From positions 1,178,001-1,242,000 of the forward strand of contig JASGHK010000005.1 of assembly GCA_049841135.1 (NCBI GenBank): DNA of 64,000 nt. Reading direction: 5' to 3'. The notes under the pieces were generated by a model. That model did not search any database and was not told where the DNA came from. It saw only the letters and a program-made list of their open reading frames with translations. The translations under genes were made by a program, and so were the position numbers. Positions 54,173 through 62,646 of this stretch are shown in pieces. The stretch is from JACRCT01 sp049841135. GTDB lineage: Bacteria; Myxococcota; Myxococcia; Myxococcales; UBA5297. Within the stretch, counting starts at the first letter, position 1. Every line of letters starts with the position of its first letter.

Positions 54173-54596
54173 GGCGCCCCCTGCCTCCGCCCGTGGGGCG
54201 CCAAGCCCCACAGCGCCAGGAGGCTCGTCAGCGCGAGGGCCGCGGAGAATCGGCGCCCCTCCGTACGCCGCTCCCGCGCCGACCGCCCCGGTCAGCCACA
54301 GGCTCACCGCGGTGTCCATGCCGCCCGCGCGCCGTGCCGACTTGAGGATGGCGCCGGATCCCACGAACCCGATGCCGCTGAGGACGCCGTAGAAGACATC
54401 CGCCTGCTCGGTCAGCCCCCCGGCGGAATCTTTGAGCGAGCAGCAGGAAGCCGCAGACGCACACCGACAGGAGCGGATAGGTGCGCAGTCCGGCCGACCG
54501 CGACCGTCGCTCACGCTCCCATCCCAGCGGCAGCGCCAGCAGAAAGGCCAGCCCGAGCCGGAGGACCGTCTCCGGGAGCAGTGGGCCGTGAGGCAT
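54169..54596 (-). CDS. MgtC/SapB family membrane protein, first of the pair, two GATTC frameshifts
   Basis: 141 residues after correction. It starts at ATG 54596, which overlaps the TGA of the SulP gene (TGATG); GTG 54599 is the alternative. The protein reads LRLGLAFLLALPLGWERERR, AGLRTYPLLSVCVCGFLLLA, then after the first break VFYGVLSGIGFVGSGAILKS and GGMDTAVSLWLTGAVGAGAA, and after the second break ALALTSLLALWGLAPHGRRQ. Both breaks lie in GAATC on the plus strand (54426-54430 and 54247-54251; GATTC in gene orientation). Reading each as GATC restores one frame of the same length as its neighbour. No functional inactivation needs to be assumed. Confidence 0.8.
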
Positions 54597-56344
54597 CACT
54601 GCGGGCCTCCGCTCGGGCGAGGGGGCTCGTCCACGCGCTGCCAGTCGATGTCCCGGCCGAGACCGGCCGCAGCCCGCTCGACGTAGGCGCGGATCGACTC
54701 ACCCACCGTGGCGAAGACGTTCTCCCGTCCGAGCTTCTGGAGCAGCCCCGTCCGGCGAAGCACGCGTCGCATGGGCGCGTGGGGCTCCGCCAGGGCCAGC
54801 GTGATGCCTCGCTCGTCGAACTCCCGGTCGAGCTCCTCCAGCGTCTCGGCTGCGGTGACGTCCAGGTCGAACATCGCCCCGCAGTCGAGGACGACCATCC
54901 GCACGGGCGTCTTGGCGGTGTCGATGAGCCGGTGCACCTGCTCGCGCAGGAAGCGCGCATTGGCGAAGAACAGCGGCGCGTCGACGCGGTAGATGATGAG
55001 CCCCGGCAGCGTCTCGCTGTCCGGCCGTCGCTCGATGTCCTGGTAGCCCGGCTGGCCCCTCAGCCGCCCGAGCACCGCGTCGTGGGGGTGCGCGGCGCGG
55101 CGGACCAGGTCGGCGACCGCGAGCGCCACCGCCACCAGCACGCCGGGGAGGACCCCGAAGACCAGCACGCCCACGAACGTCGCCATGGCGAGGAGGCCCT
55201 CGGCCCTGCGCACCCGCCAGATGCGCAGGAAGGCCCGCAGGTCGAAGAGCGAGAGGGCCGAGGCGATGACCACCGTGCCGAGCAGGGCCTTGGGGAGCAG
55301 GGCGACCATCGGGGCCAGGAGGAAGACGATGGCGGCGACGGCCGCGGAGGCGATCAGCCCGGCAAGCTGCGTCCGCGAGCCGGCGGCGTCGTTGATGGCG
55401 GTGCGCGCGTCGCTCCCCGCGCAGGGAACGCCGTGGACGAGGCCGGCGGCGAAGTTGGCCGCCGCGAGCCCGAACAGCTCGCCGTTCGCCTTGAACGCGT
55501 CGCGGCGCCGGTCCGCGAAGACGCGGCTGGTCAACGCCGAGCTCGCGTAGACGAGCAGCCCGATGCTCAAGGCGCCGGGGACGAGCTCGAGGATGGCGCC
55601 CGCCGGGAGCTTGGGGAGTCCCACCGTGGGCAGGCCTCGGTCGATGGGCCCGAGCACCCGAATTCCTCGGGCCTCGAGGTCGAGCAGAGCGGACAGGGCG
55701 ATTCCGGCTGCCACGACCACGACGGCGCCGGGAAACCTGGGGAGGACCCGGCGGGAGGCGAGGATGAACGCGAGCGCCCCGGCCGACAGCGCGAGGGTGG
55801 GCCCGTGCACGCCTGCGAGCTTCGAAGCGACCTCGACGGCTTGCGGGACGAAATCGTCCTTCGTCCTCTCGAGTCCCAGCGCGGTCGGGAGCTGCGAGGC
55901 GATGAGCATCAGCGCGATGCCGTTGACGTAGCCGACGAGGATCGGCCGGGAGAGAAAGTCGGAGATCGCGCCGAGGCGGAAGCTGCCGGCGATGACGAGC
56001 ACCGCGCCGACCATCAGGGCCAGCATCGCTGCGCCGGCCAGCCGCAGCTCGGGTGAGTCCATCCCGGAGGCGGTGAGGACCGCGGCGACCATCATCGCCG
56101 TCCCTGCTTCCGGGCCGACCATGAGCTGCCGGGACGGCCCGAACAGCGCGTAGGCGATCATCGCGGCGACGCCTGACCACAGCCCCGCCACCGGCGGCAC
56201 CTGAACGAGCTGCGCGAACGCCAGTCCTTGCGGGATCAGCATGGAGGCGACCGCCAACCCGCCGGCCAGGTCCCAGGCGATGAACTTGCGCTCGTACCTG
56301 CGCAGCCACCGGGCGGCAGGGACAAGGCGCTCGGCCCGATTCAT
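54596..56344 (-). CDS. SulP family anion transporter with STAS domain
   Basis: 582 residues. ATG 56344 places the first helix at about 25-45 (FIAWDLAGGLAVASMLIPQG). The family motif region MLIPQGLAFAQLVQVPPVAG, LFGPSRQLMVGPEAGTAMMV, and helices to about residue 420 (VGVLVFGVLPGVLVAVALAV) form the 14-segment transport domain. A cytoplasmic STAS domain follows (about 455-560) with LIIYRVDAPLFFANARFLRE and VVLDCGAMFDLDVTAAETLE (the conserved D-C/S-x-x-x-D-D/L-x-x-A loop). Substrates include sulfate, bicarbonate and dicarboxylates. It is first in a run with the two MgtC genes, all overlapping by a few bases. Confidence 0.9.
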   Translation of the reverse strand: MNRAERLVPAARWLRRYERKFIAWDLAGGLAVASMLIPQGLAFAQLVQVPPVAGLWSGVAAMIAYALFGPSRQLMVGPEAGTAMMVAAVLTASGMDSPELRLAGAAMLALMVGAVLVIAGSFRLGAISDFLSRPILVGYVNGIALMLIASQLPTALGLERTKDDFVPQAVEVASKLAGVHGPTLALSAGALAFILASRRVLPRFPGAVVVVAAGIALSALLDLEARGIRVLGPIDRGLPTVGLPKLPAGAILELVPGALSIGLLVYASSALTSRVFADRRRDAFKANGELFGLAAANFAAGLVHGVPCAGSDARTAINDAAGSRTQLAGLIASAAVAAIVFLLAPMVALLPKALLGTVVIASALSLFDLRAFLRIWRVRRAEGLLAMATFVGVLVFGVLPGVLVAVALAVADLVRRAAHPHDAVLGRLRGQPGYQDIERRPDSETLPGLIIYRVDAPLFFANARFLREQVHRLIDTAKTPVRMVVLDCGAMFDLDVTAAETLEELDREFDERGITLALAEPHAPMRRVLRRTGLLQKLGRENVFATVGESIRAYVERAAAGLGRDIDWQRVDEPPRPSGGPQ

Positions 56345-56519
56345 CCCTAGAGAGTGCGGCTGCGAGCGCCAGCGGCAAGGGACGGCCGGTCCCTGGCATC
56401 TCCGCGTGCGAACAGCCGCACTCCGCCTCGGGGCTCCAGCAGGCGGTTGGACATCGGCCGCGCGGCTGGCGAGATTCCGGGGAGGGCTTCGCGTGTGGAG
56501 GTGAGGGGGGATCGCCCGG

Positions 56520-56951
56520 ATGAGAGCGAGTGCGTCGAGCGTCACGCTTGCGGCCCTTTCGTTCGCCTGCCTGCTCGGGTCAGCCGAGGGGGCGCCGACC
56601 GAGGGCGCTGGCCGCTGCTCGCCGACCGCGGGGCGCGCGCTCACGGTCGAGCTGGGCTCCGGTCCGAACGTCGAGCTGGACCTCTACGCCGTGCCCCAGG
56701 GCACTTCGTTCGTGGTCACGGACGTCATCGCGCTGCGGGAAGGGAACGCCGATGGCGTCCTGCGGCTCCTTGCCGGCCAGGAGGTCGTGGCGACCGTGCC
56801 GCTCGTCGGTATCGTGAGCCACACGGACCTCTACGGGACTCACCTGGTCACTGGGATCTCCTTTCCCGGCGGACAGACGATTCGAGTGAGGAAGGCCGAG
56901 CGCGGCGTCGCGTGGGTGACGATCGTCGGTTACGACGCGCCCCACTCCTGA
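56520..56951 (+). CDS. Secreted protein of unknown function
   Basis: 143 residues with a signal peptide (SSVTLAALSFACLLGSAEG) followed by an all-beta domain (LTVELGSGPNVELDLYAVPQ, FVVTDVIALREGNADGVLRL, RVRKAERGVAWVTIVGYDAP) that looks like a small jelly-roll or Ig-like sandwich. One cysteine after cleavage. A GGAGG-rich segment lies upstream (56498-56515). Not recognised as a named family. It stands alone between the divergent SulP cluster and the antiporter gene, with short gaps. Confidence 0.7.
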   Translation: MRASASSVTLAALSFACLLGSAEGAPTEGAGRCSPTAGRALTVELGSGPNVELDLYAVPQGTSFVVTDVIALREGNADGVLRLLAGQEVVATVPLVGIVSHTDLYGTHLVTGISFPGGQTIRVRKAERGVAWVTIVGYDAPHS

Positions 56952-57026
56952 AGGCCGCCGGCGCGGGCTGCGCTGCGGGTGCCCGGCTGGACACCTGCAG
57001 CCTCATGAGCGTTGGCCGGAGAGATG

Positions 57027-58727
57027 ATGCACGACCTCGGAATCCTTCTGACGTTCGCAGGTGGCCTGGCGGGGGCCCTGGTCCTCGGCTTCCTTGCCCA
57101 CCGACTCAAGCTTTCGCCCATCGTCGGCTATCTCCTGGCGGGGGTCGCGGTCGGCCCCTTCACGCCCGGCTTCGTCGCCAACCGGGCCGTCGCCGAGCAG
57201 TTCGCCGAGATCGGCGTCATCCTGCTCCTCTTCGGCGTCGGGCTGCGGTTCCAGCTGGGCGAGCTCCTCGCCGTGTGGCGCGTCGCGGTCCCCGGGGCCC
57301 TCGTCCAGAGCACCTTGTCCACCGTCGCGATGGCGCTGCTCCTGCGGCCGTTCGACTGGAGCTGGGCCTCGGGGCTCATCCTCGGAATGGGCGTCTCGGT
57401 CGCCAGCACCGTGGTGATGGCCCTCGTGCTCGGCGAGCGCCACGACCTCCACGCGCCCATCGGACACATCGCGATCGGGTGGACGGTGGTGGAGGACCTC
57501 CTGACGGTCGTCCTGCTGCTGCTCCTGCCGATTCTGTTCGGGCAGAGCGGTGGCAAGCACAGTGCCGGGGCGGCGCTCGGCCTCGCCGGGCTCAAGGTCC
57601 TCGGCCTGGTCCTGGTTGTCGTCGTCCTCGGGAAGTGGGTCATCCCCTGGGCACTGGAGCGGATCGAGAGGACGCGCCAGCGAGAGCTCTTCACGCTGGC
57701 GGTCCTGGTTCTGGCGGTCGGAATCGCGGTCGGCTCGGCCGAGGTCTTCGGAGTCTCGATGGCGCTGGGGGCCTTCCTGGCCGGGCTGGCCGTCGGCCGG
57801 TCCGAGTTCGCCGCCCGCGCGGCGGGCGACGCGGTGCCGATGCGCGACGCGTTCGCGGTGCTCTTCTTCGTCTCGGTGGGCATGCTCTTCGATCCTCGGA
57901 GCCTCCTGCGGATTCCCCACCTGATCGCGGCCGTGCTGGCCGTGGTGGTCGTCGTCAAGCCGCTCGCAGCCACGCTCACCGTGCGTCTGCTGGGCGTGCG
58001 GTTCGCGACCGCCGTGCCGGTCGGTGCCGCGTTCTCGCAAGTGGGCGAGTTCAGCTTCATCCTGGGCACGGTGGCTCGCCAGCTGGGGGTCCTCGACGAC
58101 GCGGGCTGGAACGCGTTGGTCGCGACCTCGATCATTTCGATCTCCCTCAATCCGGCCATCTACCGCGCGGCGCGCAGGCTGTCGTCATCGGCCTCGGAGC
58201 ACCCGGCCAGGCGCGTAGCCGAGCGGCCTGCCATCGACCCGCGGCGCTGCATCCTGGTCGGCTACGGGCCCGTGGGGCGGATCGTCCACAGGCTGCTCAC
58301 GGACCGCGGCGCGGCGGTCACGGTGGTCGACCTGAACCTGGAGACCGTCCGCAGGCTGAAGGCCGACGGGCTTGCCGCCCTCTACGGAGACGTCTTGCGG
58401 CCAGGGACGCTCGAGGAAGCCGGCATCGCGTCGTCCGGCACGCTGATCCTGAGCGCCGACGTGGAGGACGCGGCGGAGATCATCAGGCAGGCGAGGCTGC
58501 TCAACCCCGAGCTGCGCGTCCTCGCGCGTTGTACGCACGTCCGCGACGCGGCGAGTCTCAGGCGCGCCGGCGCCAGCATGGTGGCCGCCGGCGAAGCCGA
58601 GGTCGGCGTGGCTCTCGCCGAAGCAGTCATTGAAGGTGACACGGACGACGCCGCGACCCTTGCCAGGCAACGCGACGCCGTCCGCGGGCGGCTCTACCGC
58701 GCGTCGGAGGACCTGCACGACTCGTAG
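57027..58727 (+). CDS. CPA2 family monovalent cation:proton antiporter with RCK (TrkA-N) domain (KefB/RosB type)
   Basis: 566 residues. Residues 1-385 form a Na+/H+-exchanger fold of about 12 helices with LSPIVGYLLAGVAVGPFTPG, GLILGMGVSVASTVVMALVL, GHIAIGWTVVEDLLTVVLLL and MALGAFLAGLAVGRSEFAAR. About 405-540 is a TrkA-N domain with the dinucleotide-binding motif CILVGYGPVGRIVHRLL and the following acidic VVDLNLET. The order matches KefB/KefC and YbaL/RosB. GGAGAG lies five bases before ATG 57027; ATG 57024 and TTG 57012 are alternatives. Likely potassium or sodium efflux gated by nucleotide or redox signals. Confidence 0.9.
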   Translation: MHDLGILLTFAGGLAGALVLGFLAHRLKLSPIVGYLLAGVAVGPFTPGFVANRAVAEQFAEIGVILLLFGVGLRFQLGELLAVWRVAVPGALVQSTLSTVAMALLLRPFDWSWASGLILGMGVSVASTVVMALVLGERHDLHAPIGHIAIGWTVVEDLLTVVLLLLLPILFGQSGGKHSAGAALGLAGLKVLGLVLVVVVLGKWVIPWALERIERTRQRELFTLAVLVLAVGIAVGSAEVFGVSMALGAFLAGLAVGRSEFAARAAGDAVPMRDAFAVLFFVSVGMLFDPRSLLRIPHLIAAVLAVVVVVKPLAATLTVRLLGVRFATAVPVGAAFSQVGEFSFILGTVARQLGVLDDAGWNALVATSIISISLNPAIYRAARRLSSSASEHPARRVAERPAIDPRRCILVGYGPVGRIVHRLLTDRGAAVTVVDLNLETVRRLKADGLAALYGDVLRPGTLEEAGIASSGTLILSADVEDAAEIIRQARLLNPELRVLARCTHVRDAASLRRAGASMVAAGEAEVGVALAEAVIEGDTDDAATLARQRDAVRGRLYRASEDLHDS

Positions 58728-58900
58728 GCTCGTCCCTCTTCCCGAGCGGCGGACGCCCGGAATCCAGTCCAGCCCAGCGCAGCCCCAGCGCCGCCCAAGT
58801 CTTCTCAGAAGAGGCGTGAGCATCTTCCAGACGAGGCCGCCTGTGCTCCTTCGCCTGACGTGGCTCGCGCGCCCACCATCCCCTAGCTTTGGCCTGGAGG

Positions 58901-59425
58901 ATGAACCCCTTGGCTTCCGACATCGGGCTGTTGATCCTGCGCGTGTTCCTGGGCCTGCAGCTCGCCTCGCATGGCTCCCAGAAGCTGCTCGGTTGGTTCG
59001 GTGGGCATGGGCCGTCGGGCACCGGGAAGTTCTTCGAGGGCCTGGGGTTCCTCCCCGGGCGTTACTTCGCGATGGCCGCGGGGGCGGGCGAGCTGGGCGG
59101 TGGGCTGCTCCTGGCGCTGGGGCTGCTGACGCCCTTCGCCGCCGCCGTCATCACCGCGGTGATGCTCACCGCCATCGCCGTGGTGCACGCCGACAAGGGC
59201 TTCTTCGCCACCGAGGGCGGGTTCGAGCTCCCGCTGCTGCTCGCCATCACGGCGATCTGCATCACCTTCATCGGGCCCGGCGCGATCTCGCTCGACCATG
59301 CGTTCGGCTTGAACCTCAGCGGCTGGCTCTGGGGCGTGATCGCCGCGGCGCTGGGCGTGCTCGGGGCGGTCTCCTCGCTGGCGATCCGCGGGATCGGGCG
59401 GCGTGCGGAGCGGGCCTCGGCGTGA
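58901..59425 (+). CDS. DoxX family membrane protein
   Basis: 174 residues with four helices. The DoxX pattern is complete: LLILRVFLGLQLASHGSQKL, GWFGGHGPSGTGKFFEGLGF, AMAAGAGELGGGLLLALGLL, and the HADKGFFATEGGFELPLLLA segment found in many DoxX proteins. A fifth hydrophobic run ends the protein (LWGVIAAALGVLGAVSSL). Members are small quinone-interacting or oxidative-stress-associated proteins. GGAGG directly adjoins ATG 58901; a TTG at 58910 would have better spacing. The preceding 58728-58900 and following 59426-59675 contain no supported gene. Confidence 0.88.
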   Translation: MNPLASDIGLLILRVFLGLQLASHGSQKLLGWFGGHGPSGTGKFFEGLGFLPGRYFAMAAGAGELGGGLLLALGLLTPFAAAVITAVMLTAIAVVHADKGFFATEGGFELPLLLAITAICITFIGPGAISLDHAFGLNLSGWLWGVIAAALGVLGAVSSLAIRGIGRRAERASA

Positions 59426-59675
59426 AACTCGGCTGACCCATCGATCCGAAGTGAGGCCGGTAGAGCCTGGTCGCCTTCTCGTGCAAGACGAGGATCTGGC
59501 TCAGCTGGATCCGGGGGCGTGTTCGCGTCCTCGGTGCGCAGCTCTCTGCGCCGAAAGGCCAAGGCGAGCGGCCTTGGGTCTGCGCTGAACGGGCGCGGTC
59601 GTCTTCACGCAGCGGTCCTCCTCGAAGCTGCTCGTGCTAGGTGGTGCCGGAGCCGGGTGTCAAAATCCGCGCCTC

Positions 59676-59703
59676 GTGAGCCGTCCCGCCCGGCTCGCGC
59701 AAT
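59676..59703 (+). promoter_or_regulatory. 28-bp conserved block upstream of the ECF sigma gene
   Basis: Begins GTGAGCCGT and ends CTCGCGCAAT. It is identical at 26 of 28 positions to 62593-62620, upstream of the EGF-repeat lipoprotein gene. It ends ten bases before the sigma-factor ATG. The pairing of a sigma gene with a distant member of the same cluster suggests a promoter or operator used by this sigma factor (inference). Confidence 0.5.
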
Positions 59704-59712
59704 CGAGGAGAC

Positions 59713-60324
59713 ATGGAGCCGGCGCCGGTCCACCTGGTCCCTTCCGAGGACGAGCGCTTCTTCCTCGAGCGCCTCGGCGCCGGGGACCTGGGCGCGCGCG
59801 GCCGCCTCTTCGACGAGGAAGGCCCCGGCGTGGAGCGGCTGGTCGCCCGCGTCCTCGGCCCCAAGCGAGAGGTCGAAGACCTGGTCCATGACATCTTCGT
59901 CGAGGTCTTCCGCTCGGCCGCCGGCTTCGAGGGTGACCGGCGCGCGCTCTCGGCCTGGGTTCGCGGGGTCGCGGTGCTCACCCTTCGGCGCCACCTGCGC
60001 TACGCCCGGGTGCGGCGGCTGGTGGCGCTGTGGACCTCGCCCGAGGACGAGGAGTTCGTGGAGACCGACGGGCCGCCGCTAGAGACGCAGGCCGCGGTGC
60101 ACCGCCTGCACCGGCTGGTGGCCCGGCTGCCCGCGGACGAGCGGCTGGCCTTCGCGCTGCGCTACCTCGCCGGCCTGGAGCTGCTGGAGGTCGCGCAGTC
60201 CACCGGGACGTCCCTGGCCACCGCCAAGCGGCGCATCGGTCGGGCTCGGGAGCGGCTCTGGGTGGCGGCGCGCGGCGACGCGCTGCTCGCCGACTGGGCA
60301 GGAGGGTGGGGCGATGACGACTGA
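59713..60324 (+). CDS. ECF-type RNA polymerase sigma factor
   Basis: 203 residues. Sigma region 2 is at about 20-95 (FLERLGAGDLGARGRLFDEE, VEDLVHDIFVEVFRSAAGFE, RALSAWVRGVAVLTLRRHLR), with the typical D-L-x-x-D-x-F core-binding helix. Region 4 is at about 125-190 (LPADERLAFALRYLAGLELL, EVAQSTGTSLATAKRRIGRA, RERLWVAA), the -35 recognition helix-turn-helix. Region 3 is absent, as usual for ECF factors. GAGGAG precedes the ATG. The downstream FecR-like gene begins inside the last codons (11-base overlap), so it is probably the sigma regulator. The 28-bp block upstream suggests autoregulation. Confidence 0.9.
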   Translation: MEPAPVHLVPSEDERFFLERLGAGDLGARGRLFDEEGPGVERLVARVLGPKREVEDLVHDIFVEVFRSAAGFEGDRRALSAWVRGVAVLTLRRHLRYARVRRLVALWTSPEDEEFVETDGPPLETQAAVHRLHRLVARLPADERLAFALRYLAGLELLEVAQSTGTSLATAKRRIGRARERLWVAARGDALLADWAGGWGDDD

Positions 60325-61587
60325 GCGCAAGCCGAGCCTCGAGAAGGCCCTCGAGGAGGTCTCCCAGTCCTTCGAGCGCCAGGTGCTCTCGCCCAGCCGC
60401 GCGCATCGACGCCGCCGCGTGCTGGCCGCCTCCGACGCGCCGCGGCGCCTGCGCCTGGTCCCCGCGCTGGCGAGCGTCGCCGTCGTCGCCGCGGCGATCA
60501 TCATCGTCGTCGTCCGGCTCGCGTCACCAGGACAGGGAGCGCTCACCGCGACCGTGGAGGGGAGCCCGCTCGCGCGCGGCGCCCTCGTCGCCGCACCGGC
60601 CGATCGCGGCCTGCCGCTGGCCTTCTCCGAGGGCACCTCGGTGCAGGTGGAGCCCCGCACCCGGGTCCGCCTGGGCCGGCTGGACGCGCAGGGCGCCGAC
60701 CTCGTCCTCGAGGCCGGCCGGCTGGAGGCCCGCGTGGTGCACCGCCGCGACGCGCGCTGGCAGGTCGAAGCCGGGCCCTACCAGGTCCGCGTCCACGGCA
60801 CAGTCTTCCGCGTCGCCTGGGACCCGGCGGCGCAGGACCTCTCGGTCCAGCTCTTCGAGGGAAGCATCGAGCTCACCGGGCCGGTGGTCGAGAGGCGGGT
60901 GCTGCGCCCCGGTGACAGCTCTTCGTCAAGGGAGGCCGCCGCCTGGAGTTCGTGGACGGCGCCCAAGCGGGCTCCGGGCTTCGGGCTTCGGGCTCCGGGC
61001 TCCCCCAGGCTCCAGACTCCGGCCTCCAGGCTTCGACTGCGGCCCTGCCCGACGCAGGGCCCCCGAGCCCGCCCTCGCCGCAGCGCGCAGTCGCCCCGCC
61101 GACGCCCGAGGGCCCGGAGGCCTGGGAGCGGGCGGCGCGGGCGCAGGACTGGGCCGAGGCGATCCGCCTGGCGCAGGCGCGAGGCTTCCGCCAGCTCACC
61201 GGGTCGCTGGACGTCGAGCGGCTGCTCCTGCTGTCCGACGCGGCGCGGTTCGGCGGGCAGGGCCGGCTCGCGGTGGAGGCGCTCACCGCGCTGCGCCGCC
61301 GGTTCCCGAACCGCCCCGAGCGCCACGAGGCGGCCTACCTCCTCGGCCGGGTGCACGCCGACCAACTCCTGGACCTGGAGCAGGGCGCGCGCTGGTTCGA
61401 GATCGCCTACTCCGAAGCGCCCGACGGACCTCTGGCGGAGGAGTCCTTGGCCCGGGCCCTGGAGCTCGCCGTGAGCCGCTCGGACGCCGAGAAGGCGCGG
61501 GCGCTGGCGGCCGGGTATCTTGCCCGCTTCCCGGCCGGTCCCCACGCCGCAGGTGCGCGGCGCGCGCTCGCCGAGAAAGGCCCCTGA
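60314..61587 (+). CDS. FecR-like transmembrane regulator with TPR-like C-terminus, one-base frameshift
   Basis: 424 residues after correction. A cytosolic N-terminal part with basic RAHRRRRV is followed by a membrane helix (LASVAVVAAAIIIVVVRLA, about 50-70) and a FecR domain with FSEGTSVQVEPRTRVRLGRL, DLVLEAGRLEARVVHRRDAR and GPYQVRVHGTVFRVAWDPAA. Near 60916 a C seems to be missing after GGTGAC. The next frame gives QLFVKGGRRLEFVDGAQAGS, a low-complexity linker and a TPR-like helical region (DWAEAIRLAQARGFRQLTGS, YLLGRVHADQLLDLEQGARW). FecR proteins relay outer signals to a partner sigma factor. Overlap with the sigma gene supports this. Confidence 0.82.
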
Positions 61588-61588
61588 C

Positions 61589-62596
61589 GTGCTGGTCCCG
61601 ATGGTCCTCTTGGCGCTGGCCGCCGCGCCGACGACGACTCCGACTGCGACCGCGACGACGACGCCCAACGCCCGCGTGGTGCTCAGCGGCACCTCGCGCC
61701 CGGACATCCTGCAGCAGCTTCGCGGCGAGCTCACCGCGCTGGGGTTCACCGTCGAGCAGGCCCCGCCGGGCGCGGCCCTCACCTGGCGCGCGCTTCGCCA
61801 GAAGGCGCGGGACGACCGCGCGGTGGCCGCCCTGCAGATCGAACAGGAGGCCGGCGAGCTGGAGCTGTGGGTCAGCGACCTGGCGACGGGCAAGGTGCTG
61901 ATCCGCGCGCTCCCGGCCGATAAGGGGCTGTCGGCGCGGCTGGTCGCGCTTCGGGCGGTGGAGCTGCTGCGCGTCAGCCTCCAGGAGGTGGGCATGCCCT
62001 CGGCGCGCGAGGTGGCCGAGGCGCCGCCGCCCCCGGCCCCGGTGCTCGAGGCCATCGCCCCGCCGCAGCCGCCGCCTCCCGTCCTGTCCGCGGCCTTCGG
62101 CGTGCTGGGCGCGTGGAGCCCGGGCGGACTGGGCCCCTCGGCGGCGGTGGAGCTCGAGGCGCGCTGGCGCCTGGGCGACCGGCTGGCGCTGCTCGTCGAT
62201 CTGGGAGTTCCCCTGGTGCCGTCGGAGCTGGGCGCGCCGGAGGGGAAGGCCAGCATCCGCTGGTGGACCGCCGCGGTGGGGGTGCGGCTGGCGCTGCTCA
62301 CGGGGCGGGCGCTGGAGCCGGGGCTCTCGCTGCGGCTGGGAGGCGTTGCGGCCGACATGGTGGGCACCGGCAACGCGCCCTACGTCGGGCAGGTGGACCA
62401 GGCCTTCGCGGCGCGGGCTGCCCTGGGCGTCGACGCGCGCTGGGTGCTCTCGCGACACTTCGCGCTGCGCCCGGAGCTGGGGGTGGCCTTCGCCCTGCCC
62501 GAGGTGAGCGTGCGCTTCGGGGGCCGCCGCGCCGGCGGCTACGGGACGCCGGAGCTGTCGCTGGGGCTCGTGGGCGAGGTGGCGATCGGGGAGTGA
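61589..62596 (+). CDS. Outer-membrane-like exported protein of the sigma operon
   Basis: 335 residues from GTG 61589, two bases after the FecR-like gene stop; ATG 61601 is the alternative. A short signal peptide (VLLALAAAPTT) and a Thr-rich segment are followed by an alpha/beta domain (GELTALGFTVEQAPPGAALT, KVLIRALPADKGLSARLVAL), a Pro-rich hinge at about 145-170, then beta strands with the alternating pattern of an outer-membrane barrel (LEARWRLGDRLALLVDLGVP, GVRLALLTGRALEPGLSLRL, ELSLGLVGEVAIGE). Paired with the FecR protein it may act as the sensor or the envelope target of the pathway (inference). Its stop codon lies within the second 28-bp block. Confidence 0.72.
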   Translation: MLVPMVLLALAAAPTTTPTATATTTPNARVVLSGTSRPDILQQLRGELTALGFTVEQAPPGAALTWRALRQKARDDRAVAALQIEQEAGELELWVSDLATGKVLIRALPADKGLSARLVALRAVELLRVSLQEVGMPSAREVAEAPPPPAPVLEAIAPPQPPPPVLSAAFGVLGAWSPGGLGPSAAVELEARWRLGDRLALLVDLGVPLVPSELGAPEGKASIRWWTAAVGVRLALLTGRALEPGLSLRLGGVAADMVGTGNAPYVGQVDQAFAARAALGVDARWVLSRHFALRPELGVAFALPEVSVRFGGRRAGGYGTPELSLGLVGEVAIGE

Positions 62597-62620
62597 GCCG
62601 TTCCGCCGGGCTCGCGCAAT
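62593..62620 (+). promoter_or_regulatory. 28-bp conserved block upstream of the EGF-repeat lipoprotein gene
   Basis: Matches 59676-59703 at 26 of 28 positions (differences at 62602 and 62608). It starts in the stop codon of the preceding gene and ends 26 bases before the lipoprotein ATG, followed by a GGAAGGAG-type ribosome-binding region. Confidence 0.5.
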
Positions 62621-62646
62621 GGGAAGGAGCAAGGAGAACAGCCGCC

